This document shows positions 27,157-35,996 of a stretch of DNA of 64,000 bases, piece by piece. Below the pieces are notes generated by a model. It did no database searches. It had not been told where the DNA came from and worked only from the letters and a program-made list of their open reading frames with translations. Origin of the DNA: Pseudomonas chlororaphis subsp. piscium (lineage in GTDB: Bacteria; Pseudomonadota; Gammaproteobacteria; Pseudomonadales; Pseudomonadaceae); NCBI RefSeq assembly GCF_003850345.1, contig NZ_CP027707.1, positions 6,625,001-6,689,000 on the forward strand. The letters run 5' to 3'. The position numbers and the translations under genes were made by a program. How positions within the stretch are numbered: the first letter of the stretch is position 1; each line of letters begins with the position of its first letter.

Positions 27157-28881
27157 TCAGTGGCCGGGCGCGGTCTGCCGCCAGGCCTGGGAGCGGCGCA
27201 GCAAGCCGCGCGAAGCCCAGGCCAGGAGCAGGGACACGCCCGCCGAGGTCAAGAGGATCAGGGTCGACATGGCGGCCGCGCCGCCGACGTTGCCGGCGTC
27301 GTCCATGTTCAACACCGCCACCGCCGCGAGGATGGTGTCGGGGCTGTAGAGGAAGATCGCCGCCGAGACGGTGGTCATGGCCGAGACGAACAGGTAGCGC
27401 AGGATATCCAGCAGCGCCGGCAGGCAGATCGGCACGGTGACCCGCAGGTAATGGCGGTACAGCGGCGCCTTGAGCGACAGCGCGGCGGCCTCGAACTCGG
27501 CGTCGAGCTGGCGCAGCGCGGTGGTGGCGGTCATCTGCGCGGTGGTCAGGTAGTGGGCGATGGTGCACACCACCAGCAGGGTCATGCTGCCGTAGAACAC
27601 ATGCAGCGGGTTGCCGCTGAGGTTGAAGAAGAAGACATAACCCAGGCCCAGCACCAGGCCCGGCACCGCCATCGGCACGAAGCTGAGCATGCGCAGCGCC
27701 AGGTTGAGGCCGCGCTGGGAGCGGGTCTTCTCCATCAGGTAGGCGCCGGTGAAGATCAGCGCGCTGCCGATCAGCGCCGTGCACAGGGCCATGGTCAGGC
27801 TGTTGCGGTAGGCCAGCCAGCCGCCCCCGGCGGTGTCGTTGAACTGGTAATGGTTGAGCGACAGCGACAGGTTATAGGGCCAGAACTTCACCAGCGACGA
27901 GAACACCGCCATGCCAAACACCAGCAGCAGCGCCGCGCAGATCAGCAGCACGATCGCCAGGTAGCAGCCGTCTCTCACGCGAGAGGGCGCCGGTTTGAAT
28001 ACTTGGGCCCGGCCGCTCATGGAGTCGCCATGACGGCGACGCAGCCAGGCATCGACACCGAAGCTGAACAGCGCCGGCAGCAACAGCACCATGCCGATCA
28101 AGGCACCACGGCCGAACTGTTGCTGGCCGACCACCGCCTTGTAGGCTTCCAGCGCCAGCACCTGATAGTCGCCGCCGACCACCACCGGCACACCAAAATC
28201 GGTGATGGTCAGGGTGAACACCAGGCAGAACGCGGCGAACACCGCCTGCCGGGTGGCCGGCCAGGTAATGCTGCGAAAGGCCTTGGCCGGGCTGGCGCCC
28301 ATGCTCGACGCAGCGTCGAACAGCCGCGCATCGGCCAGGGACAGGGCCGACAGCAGGATCATCAGGGCGTGGGGAAAGGTGTAGATCACTTCGCCGAGGA
28401 CGATGCCCCAGAAGCCATAGATATTGTCCGAGAGCAGGCCACGGAGCATGCCCTGGTTGCCGAACAGATAGACCAGGGCGATCCCCGGCAGCATCGATGG
28501 CGCCATCAGCGGCAGCAGCGACAGGCCGCGCCAGATCGCCTTGCCGGGAATCAGCGTGCGTTGCAGGGCATAGGCGAACAGGTAGGCCAGCGGCACCACG
28601 ATGGCGGCGACGCTGAGGGAGACTTTCAGGCTGTTGCCCAGCAGCCAGTGGAAGTTGGCGCTGGTCACCAGCTCACGGGCAGCGACCAGGCCACCGCCCT
28701 GCCCGGCTTCGCCACTGAAGCCGCGCCAGAAGATCGCCAGCAACGGCAACAGCACCGCCAAGCCCAGCAGCAGGAGCAGCACCAGCTTGCCGCCGAGCAC
28801 GAAGATGCGGTCGCCGATTTCCGCACGGGCAACCTGGCGCGCCCGTTTTGCGGGTAGCGGCAGGGTCAGGTCAACGGCCAT
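27157..28881 (-). CDS. Fused ABC permease for phosphonate uptake (PhnU2 type)
   Basis: A 574-residue inner-membrane permease made of two fused BPD_transp_1 domains, each with about six helices, as in AfuB/SfuB-like and PhnU2 transporters. EAA-type loops are visible near DAASSMGASPAKAFRSITWP (first domain) and EAAALSLKAPLYRHYLRVTVP (second domain). It would form the channel for the binding protein encoded next and the ATPase encoded before it. I chose ATG 28881, one base after the ATPase stop; an in-frame TTG at 28890 would overlap that gene. The substrate is inferred from the cluster. Confidence 0.85.
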   Translation of the reverse strand: MAVDLTLPLPAKRARQVARAEIGDRIFVLGGKLVLLLLLGLAVLLPLLAIFWRGFSGEAGQGGGLVAARELVTSANFHWLLGNSLKVSLSVAAIVVPLAYLFAYALQRTLIPGKAIWRGLSLLPLMAPSMLPGIALVYLFGNQGMLRGLLSDNIYGFWGIVLGEVIYTFPHALMILLSALSLADARLFDAASSMGASPAKAFRSITWPATRQAVFAAFCLVFTLTITDFGVPVVVGGDYQVLALEAYKAVVGQQQFGRGALIGMVLLLPALFSFGVDAWLRRRHGDSMSGRAQVFKPAPSRVRDGCYLAIVLLICAALLLVFGMAVFSSLVKFWPYNLSLSLNHYQFNDTAGGGWLAYRNSLTMALCTALIGSALIFTGAYLMEKTRSQRGLNLALRMLSFVPMAVPGLVLGLGYVFFFNLSGNPLHVFYGSMTLLVVCTIAHYLTTAQMTATTALRQLDAEFEAAALSLKAPLYRHYLRVTVPICLPALLDILRYLFVSAMTTVSAAIFLYSPDTILAAVAVLNMDDAGNVGGAAAMSTLILLTSAGVSLLLAWASRGLLRRSQAWRQTAPGH

Positions 28882-28882
28882 C

Positions 28883-29959
28883 TCAGGCAAACACCTGCAG
28901 GCTGCGCGGTGGCAAGGCGACCCAGATGTCCTGGGCTCCGAGACGCGGCATGGCTTCCGGGGCCAGCTCGGCCAACAGCGGATGGCCAGGCAATTCGTTG
29001 AGTTCGAAGCTCATGCGGCAGCGGTTGCCGAGGAAGGTGATCTCCCGGACCTTGGCCGGGAACAGGTTTTCCTCGTGCACCGGCGGATTGACGTTGATCG
29101 CCTCCGGACGGCAGAACAACCGGCCCGAAGCGGCCGTGCCGGAGTCGGCCGCCAGCCGCAGGTTCATCCCGCCGACCTGGGCGTGGCTGTCGCTGCTGCG
29201 GCGGAACGGCAGCCAGTTGCCCTGACCGACGAATTCGGCGACGAACGGGGTGGCCGGGCGATCGTAGATTTCCTGCGGCGTAGCGTATTGCTCGACCTTG
29301 CCGTTGTTCATCACCGCGATGCGGTCGGCCATCAACATGGCCTCGTCCTGGTTGTGGGTCACCATCAGGGTGGTGATGCCCAGGCGCCGCTGCAGCTGGC
29401 GCAACTCGGTACAGAGGTGCTCGCGCACCCGGGCATCCAGCGCCGACATCGGTTCATCCAGCAGCAGCAACGAAGGCGCCGGGGCCAGGGCGCGCGCCAG
29501 GGCCACCCGCTGCTGCTGACCTCCCGACAGCTGGCCGGGGTATTTCTTTTCGCTGCCGGTCAGGCCCACCAGTTCCAGCATCTGCGCCACGCGCTTGCGC
29601 ACTTCGTCGCGGCCGCTGCCGGCCAGGCCATAGGCGATGTTGGCTTCGACGCTGAGGTTGGGGAACAGCGCATAGGACTGGAACAGAATGCCGTAATCCC
29701 GGGCCTGGGGCGCCAGGTGCGAGACGTCGCGGCTGCCCAGGTACAACTCGCCCTGATCCTGCCGCTCGAGACCGGCGATGCAGCGCAGCAAGGTGGTCTT
29801 GCCGCAGCCCGACGGGCCGAGCAGGCACACCAGCTCACCGGCCGCCACGTCCAGGGAGACGTTATCCAGCGCGGTGAAAGCGCCAAAGCGTTTCTGCATG
29901 CCGCGCACTTTCATCGGCGCGCCGGGGTTGCTCAGGGCAGTTGCGATCGGGTTGTTCAT
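28883..29959 (-). CDS. ABC transporter ATPase for phosphonate uptake (PhnT2 type)
   Basis: A 358-residue ATPase that powers the importer. Walker A is GPSGCGKTTLLRCIAG, the signature motif LSGGQQQRVALARALA, Walker B LLLLDEPMSALD, and the switch His is in MVTHNQDEAML. A TOBE-type C-terminal domain (about 280-358) follows (FCRPEAINVN, FLGNRCRMSFEL). It is the first gene of the transporter-enzyme run on this strand. The 226-bp gap to the LysR gene holds a REP pair and probably the operon promoter near 29960-30090. ATG 29959. Confidence 0.9.
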   Translation of the reverse strand: MNNPIATALSNPGAPMKVRGMQKRFGAFTALDNVSLDVAAGELVCLLGPSGCGKTTLLRCIAGLERQDQGELYLGSRDVSHLAPQARDYGILFQSYALFPNLSVEANIAYGLAGSGRDEVRKRVAQMLELVGLTGSEKKYPGQLSGGQQQRVALARALAPAPSLLLLDEPMSALDARVREHLCTELRQLQRRLGITTLMVTHNQDEAMLMADRIAVMNNGKVEQYATPQEIYDRPATPFVAEFVGQGNWLPFRRSSDSHAQVGGMNLRLAADSGTAASGRLFCRPEAINVNPPVHEENLFPAKVREITFLGNRCRMSFELNELPGHPLLAELAPEAMPRLGAQDIWVALPPRSLQVFA

Positions 29960-30091
29960 GGACGGACCTCATCAAGCTGATGCAGGCCATCCTAGGGCGC
30001 TAATGCGTAGTTACTGTGGCAGTGAGGCAAAAGCTGCCGATAGTGGTATTGGCGGATTTGGGTTCAAGGGGGCGGTGTCCGGATGGACGCC

Positions 30092-30159
30092 ATCGCGGGT
30101 AAGCCTCGCTCCTACAGAAGACGAGCAGTGTTTCTGTAGGAGCGAGGCTTGCCCGCGAT
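30092..30159. repeat. REP-type inverted repeat pair
   Basis: Arms ATCGCGGGTAAGCCTCGCTC and its near-complement form a hairpin in the gap between the LysR regulator and the phosphonate ABC ATPase gene. Confidence 0.87.
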
Positions 30160-30185
30160 AGGGCCCTGACAGGCGATGAAGATAC

Positions 30186-31049
30186 TCAGGCCGGCGCCAT
30201 TTCCTGCGCCAGCCCGAGGAAGGCCGCCGGCAGGCGCGCGCCCTTGCGCTCCTTGAGGCAGTACAGGTATTCGGCGATCTGCGGCGCGTTTTCGATGGTC
30301 AGCACCCGCAGCTGCGGATCGTGGGGGACTTCCTGGCGGGCAATGATGCTGATGCCGATATTGCGCAGCACCGCCTCGCGGATCGACTCGCGGCTGCCAA
30401 TTTCCAGCAGCGGCCCGAAGCTGACCCGGGCGCTGTCGAGCAATTCTTCGGTCAGGCGCCGGGTGGTGGAGCCCGGCTCGCGCATCAGCAGGGTATGCCC
30501 GGCCAGGGCGTTCAAGGGCACGTGGTCGAGGGCCGCCAACGGATGATTGCGGTGCACCGCCAGCACCAGCGGGTCGCTGCCGAGCACCCGGCGAATCAAG
30601 CGCGAATCTTCAAGCAACTGCGAGGACGCGGCGATGTCGACCCGATACTCCTCCAGCGACTCCAGGACCTGCTGCGAGTTGCCGATTTCCACCGACACCT
30701 CCACCTGGGGCAGGCGCTCCCGGAAGGTCTTCACCAGATCGAGGATGTAATAAGGCGCCGTGGCGGCGATCCGCAGGGTGCCTTGCAACTGGCCGCTGTT
30801 ACGCAGGAAAAACTCGATATCGGCTTCCTGCTGCAACAGCGCCTTGACCATCGGCAGCAGCCGGGCGCCCTCCTCGCTGACGCTGAGGCGGCGCCCGCCG
30901 CGATAGAACAGCTCGACCGAGTACTGGCTTTCCAGATGGCGGATCTGGGTGGTCACCGTGGGCTGGCTCAGGCCGAGCTTTTTCGCCGCCAGGGTAATGC
31001 TGCCCAGGCGGGCTACCATGTAAAACGCCTTCAGCTCGGCACTCAGCAC
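30186..31049 (-). CDS. LysR-family regulator of phosphonate catabolism
   Basis: A 287-residue LysR-type regulator. The N-terminal winged HTH (about 1-60) reads AFYMVARLGSITLAAKKLGL and SQPTVTTQIRHLESQYSVELF. The effector domain has the usual two lobes (TLRIAATAPYYILDLVKTFRERLPQVEVSV). It resembles the regulator subfamily associated with aminoethylphosphonate clusters (TIGR03339), consistent with its place directly upstream of the transporter and on the same strand. The start is GTG at 31049; reading upstream in frame meets a stop before any ATG. Its co-inducer is probably the phosphonate or an intermediate such as phosphonoacetaldehyde, which is inference. Confidence 0.82.
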   Translation of the reverse strand: MLSAELKAFYMVARLGSITLAAKKLGLSQPTVTTQIRHLESQYSVELFYRGGRRLSVSEEGARLLPMVKALLQQEADIEFFLRNSGQLQGTLRIAATAPYYILDLVKTFRERLPQVEVSVEIGNSQQVLESLEEYRVDIAASSQLLEDSRLIRRVLGSDPLVLAVHRNHPLAALDHVPLNALAGHTLLMREPGSTTRRLTEELLDSARVSFGPLLEIGSRESIREAVLRNIGISIIARQEVPHDPQLRVLTIENAPQIAEYLYCLKERKGARLPAAFLGLAQEMAPA

Positions 31050-31080
31050 TGCATTCTCACGTTACCCATCAGCTCATCCT

Positions 31081-33462
31081 CTATTTGCGCAACAGGCGCA
31101 AACCGTTGAAGACCACCAACAGACTGACGCCCATGTCGGCGAACACGGCCATCCACATGGTGGCCAACCCGAAGAAGGTTACCCCAAGAAAGATCGCCTT
31201 GATGACCAGGGCCAGGGCGATATTTTGTACGAGGATGTTCGAGGTCTGGCGGGACAACCGGACAAAGGCCGGGATCTTGCGCAGATCGTCGTCCATCAGG
31301 GCGACATCGGCGGTCTCGATGGCAGTGTCAGTACCTGCCGCAGCCATGGCGAAACCGATCTCCGCGCGGGCCAGGGCCGGGGCGTCGTTGATGCCGTCGC
31401 CGACCATGCCGACCCGATGCCCTTGGGCATACAGATCTTCGATGGCTTGCAGTTTGTCGGTGGGCAGCAGGTCGCCGCGGGCCCGGTCGATGCCCACCTG
31501 GGCAGCGATGGCCTCGGCGGTGTGCGGGTTGTCGCCGGTCAGCATCAGGGTCTTGATGCCCAGCTCGTGCAGCTGCTGGATCGCCTCGCGACTGGACTCC
31601 TTGACCGTGTCAGCCACCGCGAACAGGGCCAGGGGGCCGGCGCTGTCGAGCAACAGCACCACGGTCTTGCCCTGTTTCTCCAGGGCGAACAGCTTCTCTT
31701 CCAGCTCCGGCGAGCACAGCCCCAGCTCCTCCACCAGGCGGTGATTGCCCAGGTGGTAGAGCTGACCGTTGATTTCCCCGCGCACACCGCGGCCGGTCAG
31801 GGCTTCGAAGTTATCCACAAGGTGCAGGCCCAGTTGCTTATCCACAGCCGCATTGGCAATAGCCAGGGACACCGGGTGGTCGGAACGGGACGCCAGGCTG
31901 GCGGCGATGGCCGGGGCACTGTCGTCCGCCAGTGGGTCGAGGGACAGGAAATCGGTCTGCACCGGCTTGCCGTGGGTGATGGTGCCGGTCTTGTCCAGCG
32001 CCAGGTAGTCGAGCTTGTAACCGCCTTCCAGGTAAACCCCACCCTTGATCAGGATGCCTTTGCGCGCCGCCGCGGCCAGGCCACTGACAATGGTCACCGG
32101 GGTGGAAATCACCAGGGCGCACGGGCATGCGACCACCAACAGCACCAGGGCGCGGTAGATCCAGTCGAACCAGGCGGCCCCCATGAACAGCGGCGGAATC
32201 ACCGCCACGGCCAGGGCGAAGGCAAACACCGCGGGGGTGTAGATTTTCGAGAAGCTGTCGACGAAGCGCTGGGTCGGCGCGCGCGCGCCCTGGGCCTGTT
32301 CCACGGCATGGATGATCCGCGCCAGGGTCGAGTTGTTGGCCGCCGCGGTTACCTTGTACTCCAGGGAGCCAGCCTGGTTGATGGTGCCGGCGAAGACCTT
32401 GTCGCCCAGGGTCTTCTCCACCGGCAGGCTTTCACCGGTGATCGGTGCCTGGTCGATGGTCGAACTGCCGGCCACCACCTCGCCGTCCAGGCCGATGCGT
32501 TCACCCGGACGCACCCGCACCAGCGCGCCGAGTTCGATGCTTTTCGCTTCCCGTTCGACCCAGCTGCCGTCCGCCTGCTGCACCGTGACCCGCTCCGGGG
32601 TCATCTGCATCAGGCCACTGATGGCGTTGCGTGCACGGTCCAGGGATTTGGCCTCGATCAACTCGGCCACGGTGAACAGGAACATCACCATCGCCGCTTC
32701 CGGCCATTGGCCGATCAGCACGGCGCCGGTCACGGCGATGCTCATCAGCGCATTGATATTGAGGTTGCGGTTCTTCAGGGCGATCCAGCCCTTCTTGTAG
32801 GTGCCGAGGCCACCACTGAGGATCGAGACCAGGGCAACCACCGCCACCACCCAGGTCGGCGCGGCGCTGGTGAAGTGGATCACTTCCGCGGCCAGCGCGC
32901 CGATGCCCGACAGCGCCAGCGGCCACCAGTGCTTTTTCACCGGGGTCGCGGCCGGGGCATCGGACTCACCGCCCAGGCCGATGGGCTCGGCTTCCATGCC
33001 CAGGGACTTGATGGCGGCGATGATCGGGGCGACGTCCTGCAGGTCGTGGGTCACGCCCAGCACCCGGTTGATCAGGTTGAACTCCAACTGCTGCACACCC
33101 GCCAGCTTGCCCAGCTTGTTCTGGATCAGCGTCTGCTCGGTCGGGCAGTCCATGGCGTCGATGCGGAAGCTGCTCAGACGCGCATTGGCGCTCGGCGCCG
33201 TGCTGAGCTTGACCAGGGAGGGCGCGGCGGCCGACGAACAGCAGGCATCGCCATGGCTGGCGGCCTGGGGCTCGCTCAACTGGACCAACGACGGCGCTGA
33301 ACAGCAGGAACCGCCGTGGCCAGCATGATCGTGTTTTTTCACCGGCTGCAGTTTTGCGCCATGGCCGTGATCGTGATCGTGATCGTGATCGTGATCGTGA
33401 TCGTGGCCAGCATGCTTGGAGTCAGCGCCGGGCTTGCCGTGGGTGTGCAGGGAATCGCTCAT
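31081..33462 (-). CDS. cadA: Zn/Cd/Pb-translocating P-type ATPase
   Basis: A 793-residue P1B-type efflux ATPase that pumps divalent soft metals to the periplasm. The N-terminal about 80 residues are a His-rich tail with six consecutive His-Asp pairs, followed by two CC-containing stretches. A degenerate metal-binding domain follows (RIDAMDCPTEQTLIQNKL, one Cys of the usual CxxC plus Glu). The ion site is CPC in VACPCALVIS near residue 448 and the phosphorylated Asp is in DKTGTITHG near residue 488. TGESLPVEK and GDGINDAPAL are intact. Start ATG 33462. The divergent MerR regulator and its operator immediately upstream indicate metal-induced expression. Zn versus Cd preference cannot be set from sequence. 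Confidence 0.92.
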   Translation of the reverse strand: MSDSLHTHGKPGADSKHAGHDHDHDHDHDHDHGHGAKLQPVKKHDHAGHGGSCCSAPSLVQLSEPQAASHGDACCSSAAAPSLVKLSTAPSANARLSSFRIDAMDCPTEQTLIQNKLGKLAGVQQLEFNLINRVLGVTHDLQDVAPIIAAIKSLGMEAEPIGLGGESDAPAATPVKKHWWPLALSGIGALAAEVIHFTSAAPTWVVAVVALVSILSGGLGTYKKGWIALKNRNLNINALMSIAVTGAVLIGQWPEAAMVMFLFTVAELIEAKSLDRARNAISGLMQMTPERVTVQQADGSWVEREAKSIELGALVRVRPGERIGLDGEVVAGSSTIDQAPITGESLPVEKTLGDKVFAGTINQAGSLEYKVTAAANNSTLARIIHAVEQAQGARAPTQRFVDSFSKIYTPAVFAFALAVAVIPPLFMGAAWFDWIYRALVLLVVACPCALVISTPVTIVSGLAAAARKGILIKGGVYLEGGYKLDYLALDKTGTITHGKPVQTDFLSLDPLADDSAPAIAASLASRSDHPVSLAIANAAVDKQLGLHLVDNFEALTGRGVRGEINGQLYHLGNHRLVEELGLCSPELEEKLFALEKQGKTVVLLLDSAGPLALFAVADTVKESSREAIQQLHELGIKTLMLTGDNPHTAEAIAAQVGIDRARGDLLPTDKLQAIEDLYAQGHRVGMVGDGINDAPALARAEIGFAMAAAGTDTAIETADVALMDDDLRKIPAFVRLSRQTSNILVQNIALALVIKAIFLGVTFFGLATMWMAVFADMGVSLLVVFNGLRLLRK
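33366..33405. repeat. CGTGAT hexanucleotide tandem repeat in cadA
   Basis: Six perfect CGTGAT units plus a partial seventh encode, on the minus strand, the alternating His-Asp tract of CadA. Changes in unit number would keep the reading frame. Confidence 0.95.
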
Positions 33463-33500
33463 AAGGTCGCGTCCGAAAAGGTGCCTGTTGCCAAGTGAAC

Positions 33501-33521
33501 ACCCTGTAGCCACTATAGGGT
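33501..33521. promoter_or_regulatory. MerR-type operator between cadA and cadR
   Basis: The dyad ACCCTGTAG-CCA-CTATAGGGT lies in the 85-bp divergent gap. On the minus strand TTGACC (33524-33519) is the -35 of cadA, and a weak -10 (TTCACT or TCACTT) follows after a long 19-20-bp spacer, the arrangement MerR-family activators untwist. Confidence 0.8.
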
Positions 33522-33547
33522 CAAGCACCCTTTCGGAGATTGTCGCG

Positions 33548-33997
33548 ATGAAAATTGGCGAGCTGGCGAAACTGACCGACTGTCAGGTCGAAACCATCCG
33601 TTACTACGAGCGCGAGGGCCTGCTACCGGAACCGGCCCGCAGCGAGGGCAATTACCGTCTGTATACCCAGGCCCACACCGAACGCCTGACCTTCATCCGC
33701 AACTGCCGCAGCCTGGACATGACCCTCGAGGAAATCCGCAGCCTGCTGAACCTGCGCGACAGTCCGCAGGACCAGTGCCAGAGCGTGAACGCGCTGATCG
33801 ACGAGCATATCCACCACGTCAAGGCGCGGATCGACGGGCTCTTGGCCTTGCAGACACAGCTGCTCGACCTGCGCCAACGCTGCAGCGAAGGGCCGGATCT
33901 GGATCAGTGCGGGATTTTGCAGCGCCTGGAAGTCAGCGGCTCGGTGGCCCCCAGCGAAGCCGAGGATTCTCACGTGGGCCGTAGCCACGGCCACTAG
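33548..33997 (+). CDS. cadR: Cd(II)/Pb(II)-responsive MerR-family regulator
   Basis: A 149-residue MerR-family activator. The N-terminal winged HTH (MKIGELAKLTDCQVETIRYYEREGLL) is followed by the wing (RSEGNYRLYTQ) and a dimerisation helix. The metal site has the CadR arrangement: a Cys in the dimer helix (DQCQSVNAL) and two in the loop LRQRCSEGPDLDQCGIL. The C-terminus is His-containing (HVGRSHGH), as in the P. putida CadR tail. It would repress, then activate, the divergent cadA gene when metal binds. ATG 33548; the upstream in-frame extension covers the operator and is not coding. Confidence 0.92.
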   Translation: MKIGELAKLTDCQVETIRYYEREGLLPEPARSEGNYRLYTQAHTERLTFIRNCRSLDMTLEEIRSLLNLRDSPQDQCQSVNALIDEHIHHVKARIDGLLALQTQLLDLRQRCSEGPDLDQCGILQRLEVSGSVAPSEAEDSHVGRSHGH

Positions 33998-34003
33998 AAA
34001 CAA

Positions 34004-34052
34004 CGCGGGCCAGCCTCGCTCCTACAACAGACAGGAGCAAGGCTGGCCCGCG
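34004..34052. repeat. REP-type inverted repeat pair
   Basis: Short hairpin CGCGGGCCAGCCTCGCTCCT / AGGAGCAAGGCTGGCCCGCG between convergent cadR and thyA. Confidence 0.85.
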
Positions 34053-34075
34053 AGCATTGCGCGTTGACGCCCGAG

Positions 34076-35047
34076 TCAGACCGCCATCGGCGCGGTCATC
34101 GGCGCGTGGTGCTCGTAGCCTTCCAGCGAGAAGTCGCTCGGCTCGACCTTTTCCAGCCACTCCGGCTCGTACACGCCGGTCTTGGCGAACTCCGGTACAC
34201 GCTCGGAAATCACCAGTTTCGGCATCGGGAACGGCTCGCGCTTGAGCTGTTCGTTGAGCATGTCCAGGTGGTTTTCGTAGACGTGGGCGTCACCGATGAA
34301 ATAGGTGAACCAGCGCGGGGTGTAGCCGGTCAGGCGACCGATCAGGCTCAGCAGCGCGGCGCCTTCGGTGAGGTTGAACGGCGTGCCCAGGCCCAGGTCG
34401 TTGGAGCGGATGTAGAGGGTCAGGGAGATTTCCCGGGTCTCGACATTCGGGTGGAACTGGTACAGCAGGTGGCACGGCGGCAGGGCCATTTCATCCAGCT
34501 GGGCGCAGTTCCAGCCGTGGAACAGGATACGGCGGCTGCCCGGGTCCTTGATGATGGTGTCGACGCACTGGCGCACCTGATCGATAGCCTTGTACAGCAC
34601 CACGTAGGCCTGGCCGTTTTCCTTGCCTTCGGCGATCTGCCGGTAGCCCTGGCCCAGGGTCTGCTCGATGGCGGCTGGGTTGCTCAGGGGGATCTGCTTG
34701 TACGCCGGCCACTTGCGCCATTGCACGCCGTAGATCTCACCCAGGTCGTCCTCGCCCTGGCGGAAGGGGTTGGCCAGCCATTGCGCGTTTTCGTTGGCGT
34801 TCTGGTCCCAGACCTTGCAGCCCAGGGCACGGAATTCGGCGGCGTTGTTCACCCCACGGAGGAAACCGCACATCTCGCCGATGGCCGACTTGAAGGCCAT
34901 CTTGCGGGTGGTGATCGCCGGGAAACCTTCTTTCAGGTCGTAACGCAGCATCGCGCCGGGGAAACTGATGGTGTTCACGCCCGTGCGGTTGGCCTGCTTG
35001 GTGCCGTTCTTGATGACGTGGGCGACCAGATCGAGATATTGCTTCAT
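34076..35047 (-). CDS. thyA: Thymidylate synthase (long form)
   Basis: A 323-residue enzyme making dTMP from dUMP with methylene-tetrahydrofolate. The nucleophile is C192 in [12 protein letters not shown]. The folate/dUMP signature [17 protein letters not shown] and the C-terminal APMAV tail are present. Compared with the 264-residue E. coli enzyme it carries inserted segments around residues 88-101 and 118-158, including [16 protein letters not shown] and [17 protein letters not shown]. This longer type is known from other bacteria. ATG 35047. It follows lgt by 48 bp on the same strand, a conserved pair. Confidence 0.95.
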   Translation of the reverse strand: MKQYLDLVAHVIKNGTKQANRTGVNTISFPGAMLRYDLKEGFPAITTRKMAFKSAIGEMCGFLRGVNNAAEFRALGCKVWDQNANENAQWLANPFRQGEDDLGEIYGVQWRKWPAYKQIPLSNPAAIEQTLGQGYRQIAEGKENGQAYVVLYKAIDQVRQCVDTIIKDPGSRRILFHGWNCAQLDEMALPPCHLLYQFHPNVETREISLTLYIRSNDLGLGTPFNLTEGAALLSLIGRLTGYTPRWFTYFIGDAHVYENHLDMLNEQLKREPFPMPKLVISERVPEFAKTGVYEPEWLEKVEPSDFSLEGYEHHAPMTAPMAV

Positions 35048-35095
35048 GTATTACCTGTGTCCTTGAAGGCAGGGCTCGCGCCCTGCGATCCGAAT

Positions 35096-35917
35096 TTAAA
35101 GCGCGGCGTCTTTCGCCGCCGGTGCCGCTGGAGCGCGGTGGTAGGCCAGCCAGATCAGGAACAGGCCGCCAACGATCATCGGCAGGCACAGCACCTGGCC
35201 CATGGTCAGCCAGTTCCACGCCAGGTAACCCAGCTGCGCATCCGGGACCCGGACGAACTCGACGATAAAACGGAAAATACCGTAAAACAGGGCGAACATC
35301 CCGGAAACCGCCATGGTTGGGCGAGGTTTGCGCGAGAACAGCCAGAGGATGAGGAACAGCGCCACGCCTTCCAGGGCGAACTGATACAGCTGCGAAGGAT
35401 GGCGCGGCAGCTGGGCCGGATCGCTGAACGGCGGGAAGATCATCGCCCACGGCAGGTCGGTCGGCTTGCCCCACAGCTCGGCGTTGATAAAGTTGCCGAT
35501 GCGCCCGGCGCCCAGGCCGATCGGCACCATCGGCGCGACGAAGTCCATCAGCTGGAAGAACGATTTGCCGTTCTTCTTGCCGAACCACAAGGCCGCCAGC
35601 ATCACCCCGATGAAACCGCCATGGAACGACATGCCGCCTTTCCAGACCTCGAAGATCAGCGTCGGGTTGGCCAGGTAGGCGCTCAGGTCGTAGAACAGCA
35701 CATACCCCAGGCGCCCGCCGACAATGACCCCCATCGACATCCAGAACACCATGTCGGAGAGCTTCTCCTTGGTCCAGGTCGGGTCGAAGCGGTTCAACCG
35801 GCGCGACGCCAGCAGCCAGGCGCCACCGATGCCGATCAGGTACATCAGGCCGTACCAGTGAATTTTCAGCGGGCCGATGGCCAGGGCCACCGGGTCGATC
35901 TGCGGGTAAGGCAGCAT
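35096..35917 (-). CDS. lgt: Prolipoprotein diacylglyceryl transferase
   Basis: A 273-residue inner-membrane enzyme that attaches diacylglycerol to the lipobox cysteine of prolipoproteins, the first step of lipoprotein maturation. About seven transmembrane helices are visible. The Lgt signature appears as [17 protein letters not shown] with the essential Arg and Asn, and the N-terminal [12 protein letters not shown] and SFHGGFIG segments are typical. ATG 35917. It precedes thyA in a likely two-gene operon. The TauE-like gene lies 79 bp upstream on the same strand. Confidence 0.96.
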   Translation of the reverse strand: MLPYPQIDPVALAIGPLKIHWYGLMYLIGIGGAWLLASRRLNRFDPTWTKEKLSDMVFWMSMGVIVGGRLGYVLFYDLSAYLANPTLIFEVWKGGMSFHGGFIGVMLAALWFGKKNGKSFFQLMDFVAPMVPIGLGAGRIGNFINAELWGKPTDLPWAMIFPPFSDPAQLPRHPSQLYQFALEGVALFLILWLFSRKPRPTMAVSGMFALFYGIFRFIVEFVRVPDAQLGYLAWNWLTMGQVLCLPMIVGGLFLIWLAYHRAPAAPAAKDAAL

Positions 35918-35996
35918 TGCGACTCCTCGTTAGAGTGAAACTCAATTTCCGCCGCGACCATGCCACGCGCGGATTAAGCCAGGATTGCGAAACCTG

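Noticed and set aside
27058..28857. 599-codon plus-strand frame opposite the phosphonate permease
   Set aside because: The Gln/Arg/His-rich product is the shadow of a hydrophobic membrane protein read in reverse.
33366..33405. Short tandem repeats as a possible CRISPR array
   Set aside because: The units are six bases without spacers and encode the His-Asp tract of CadA.
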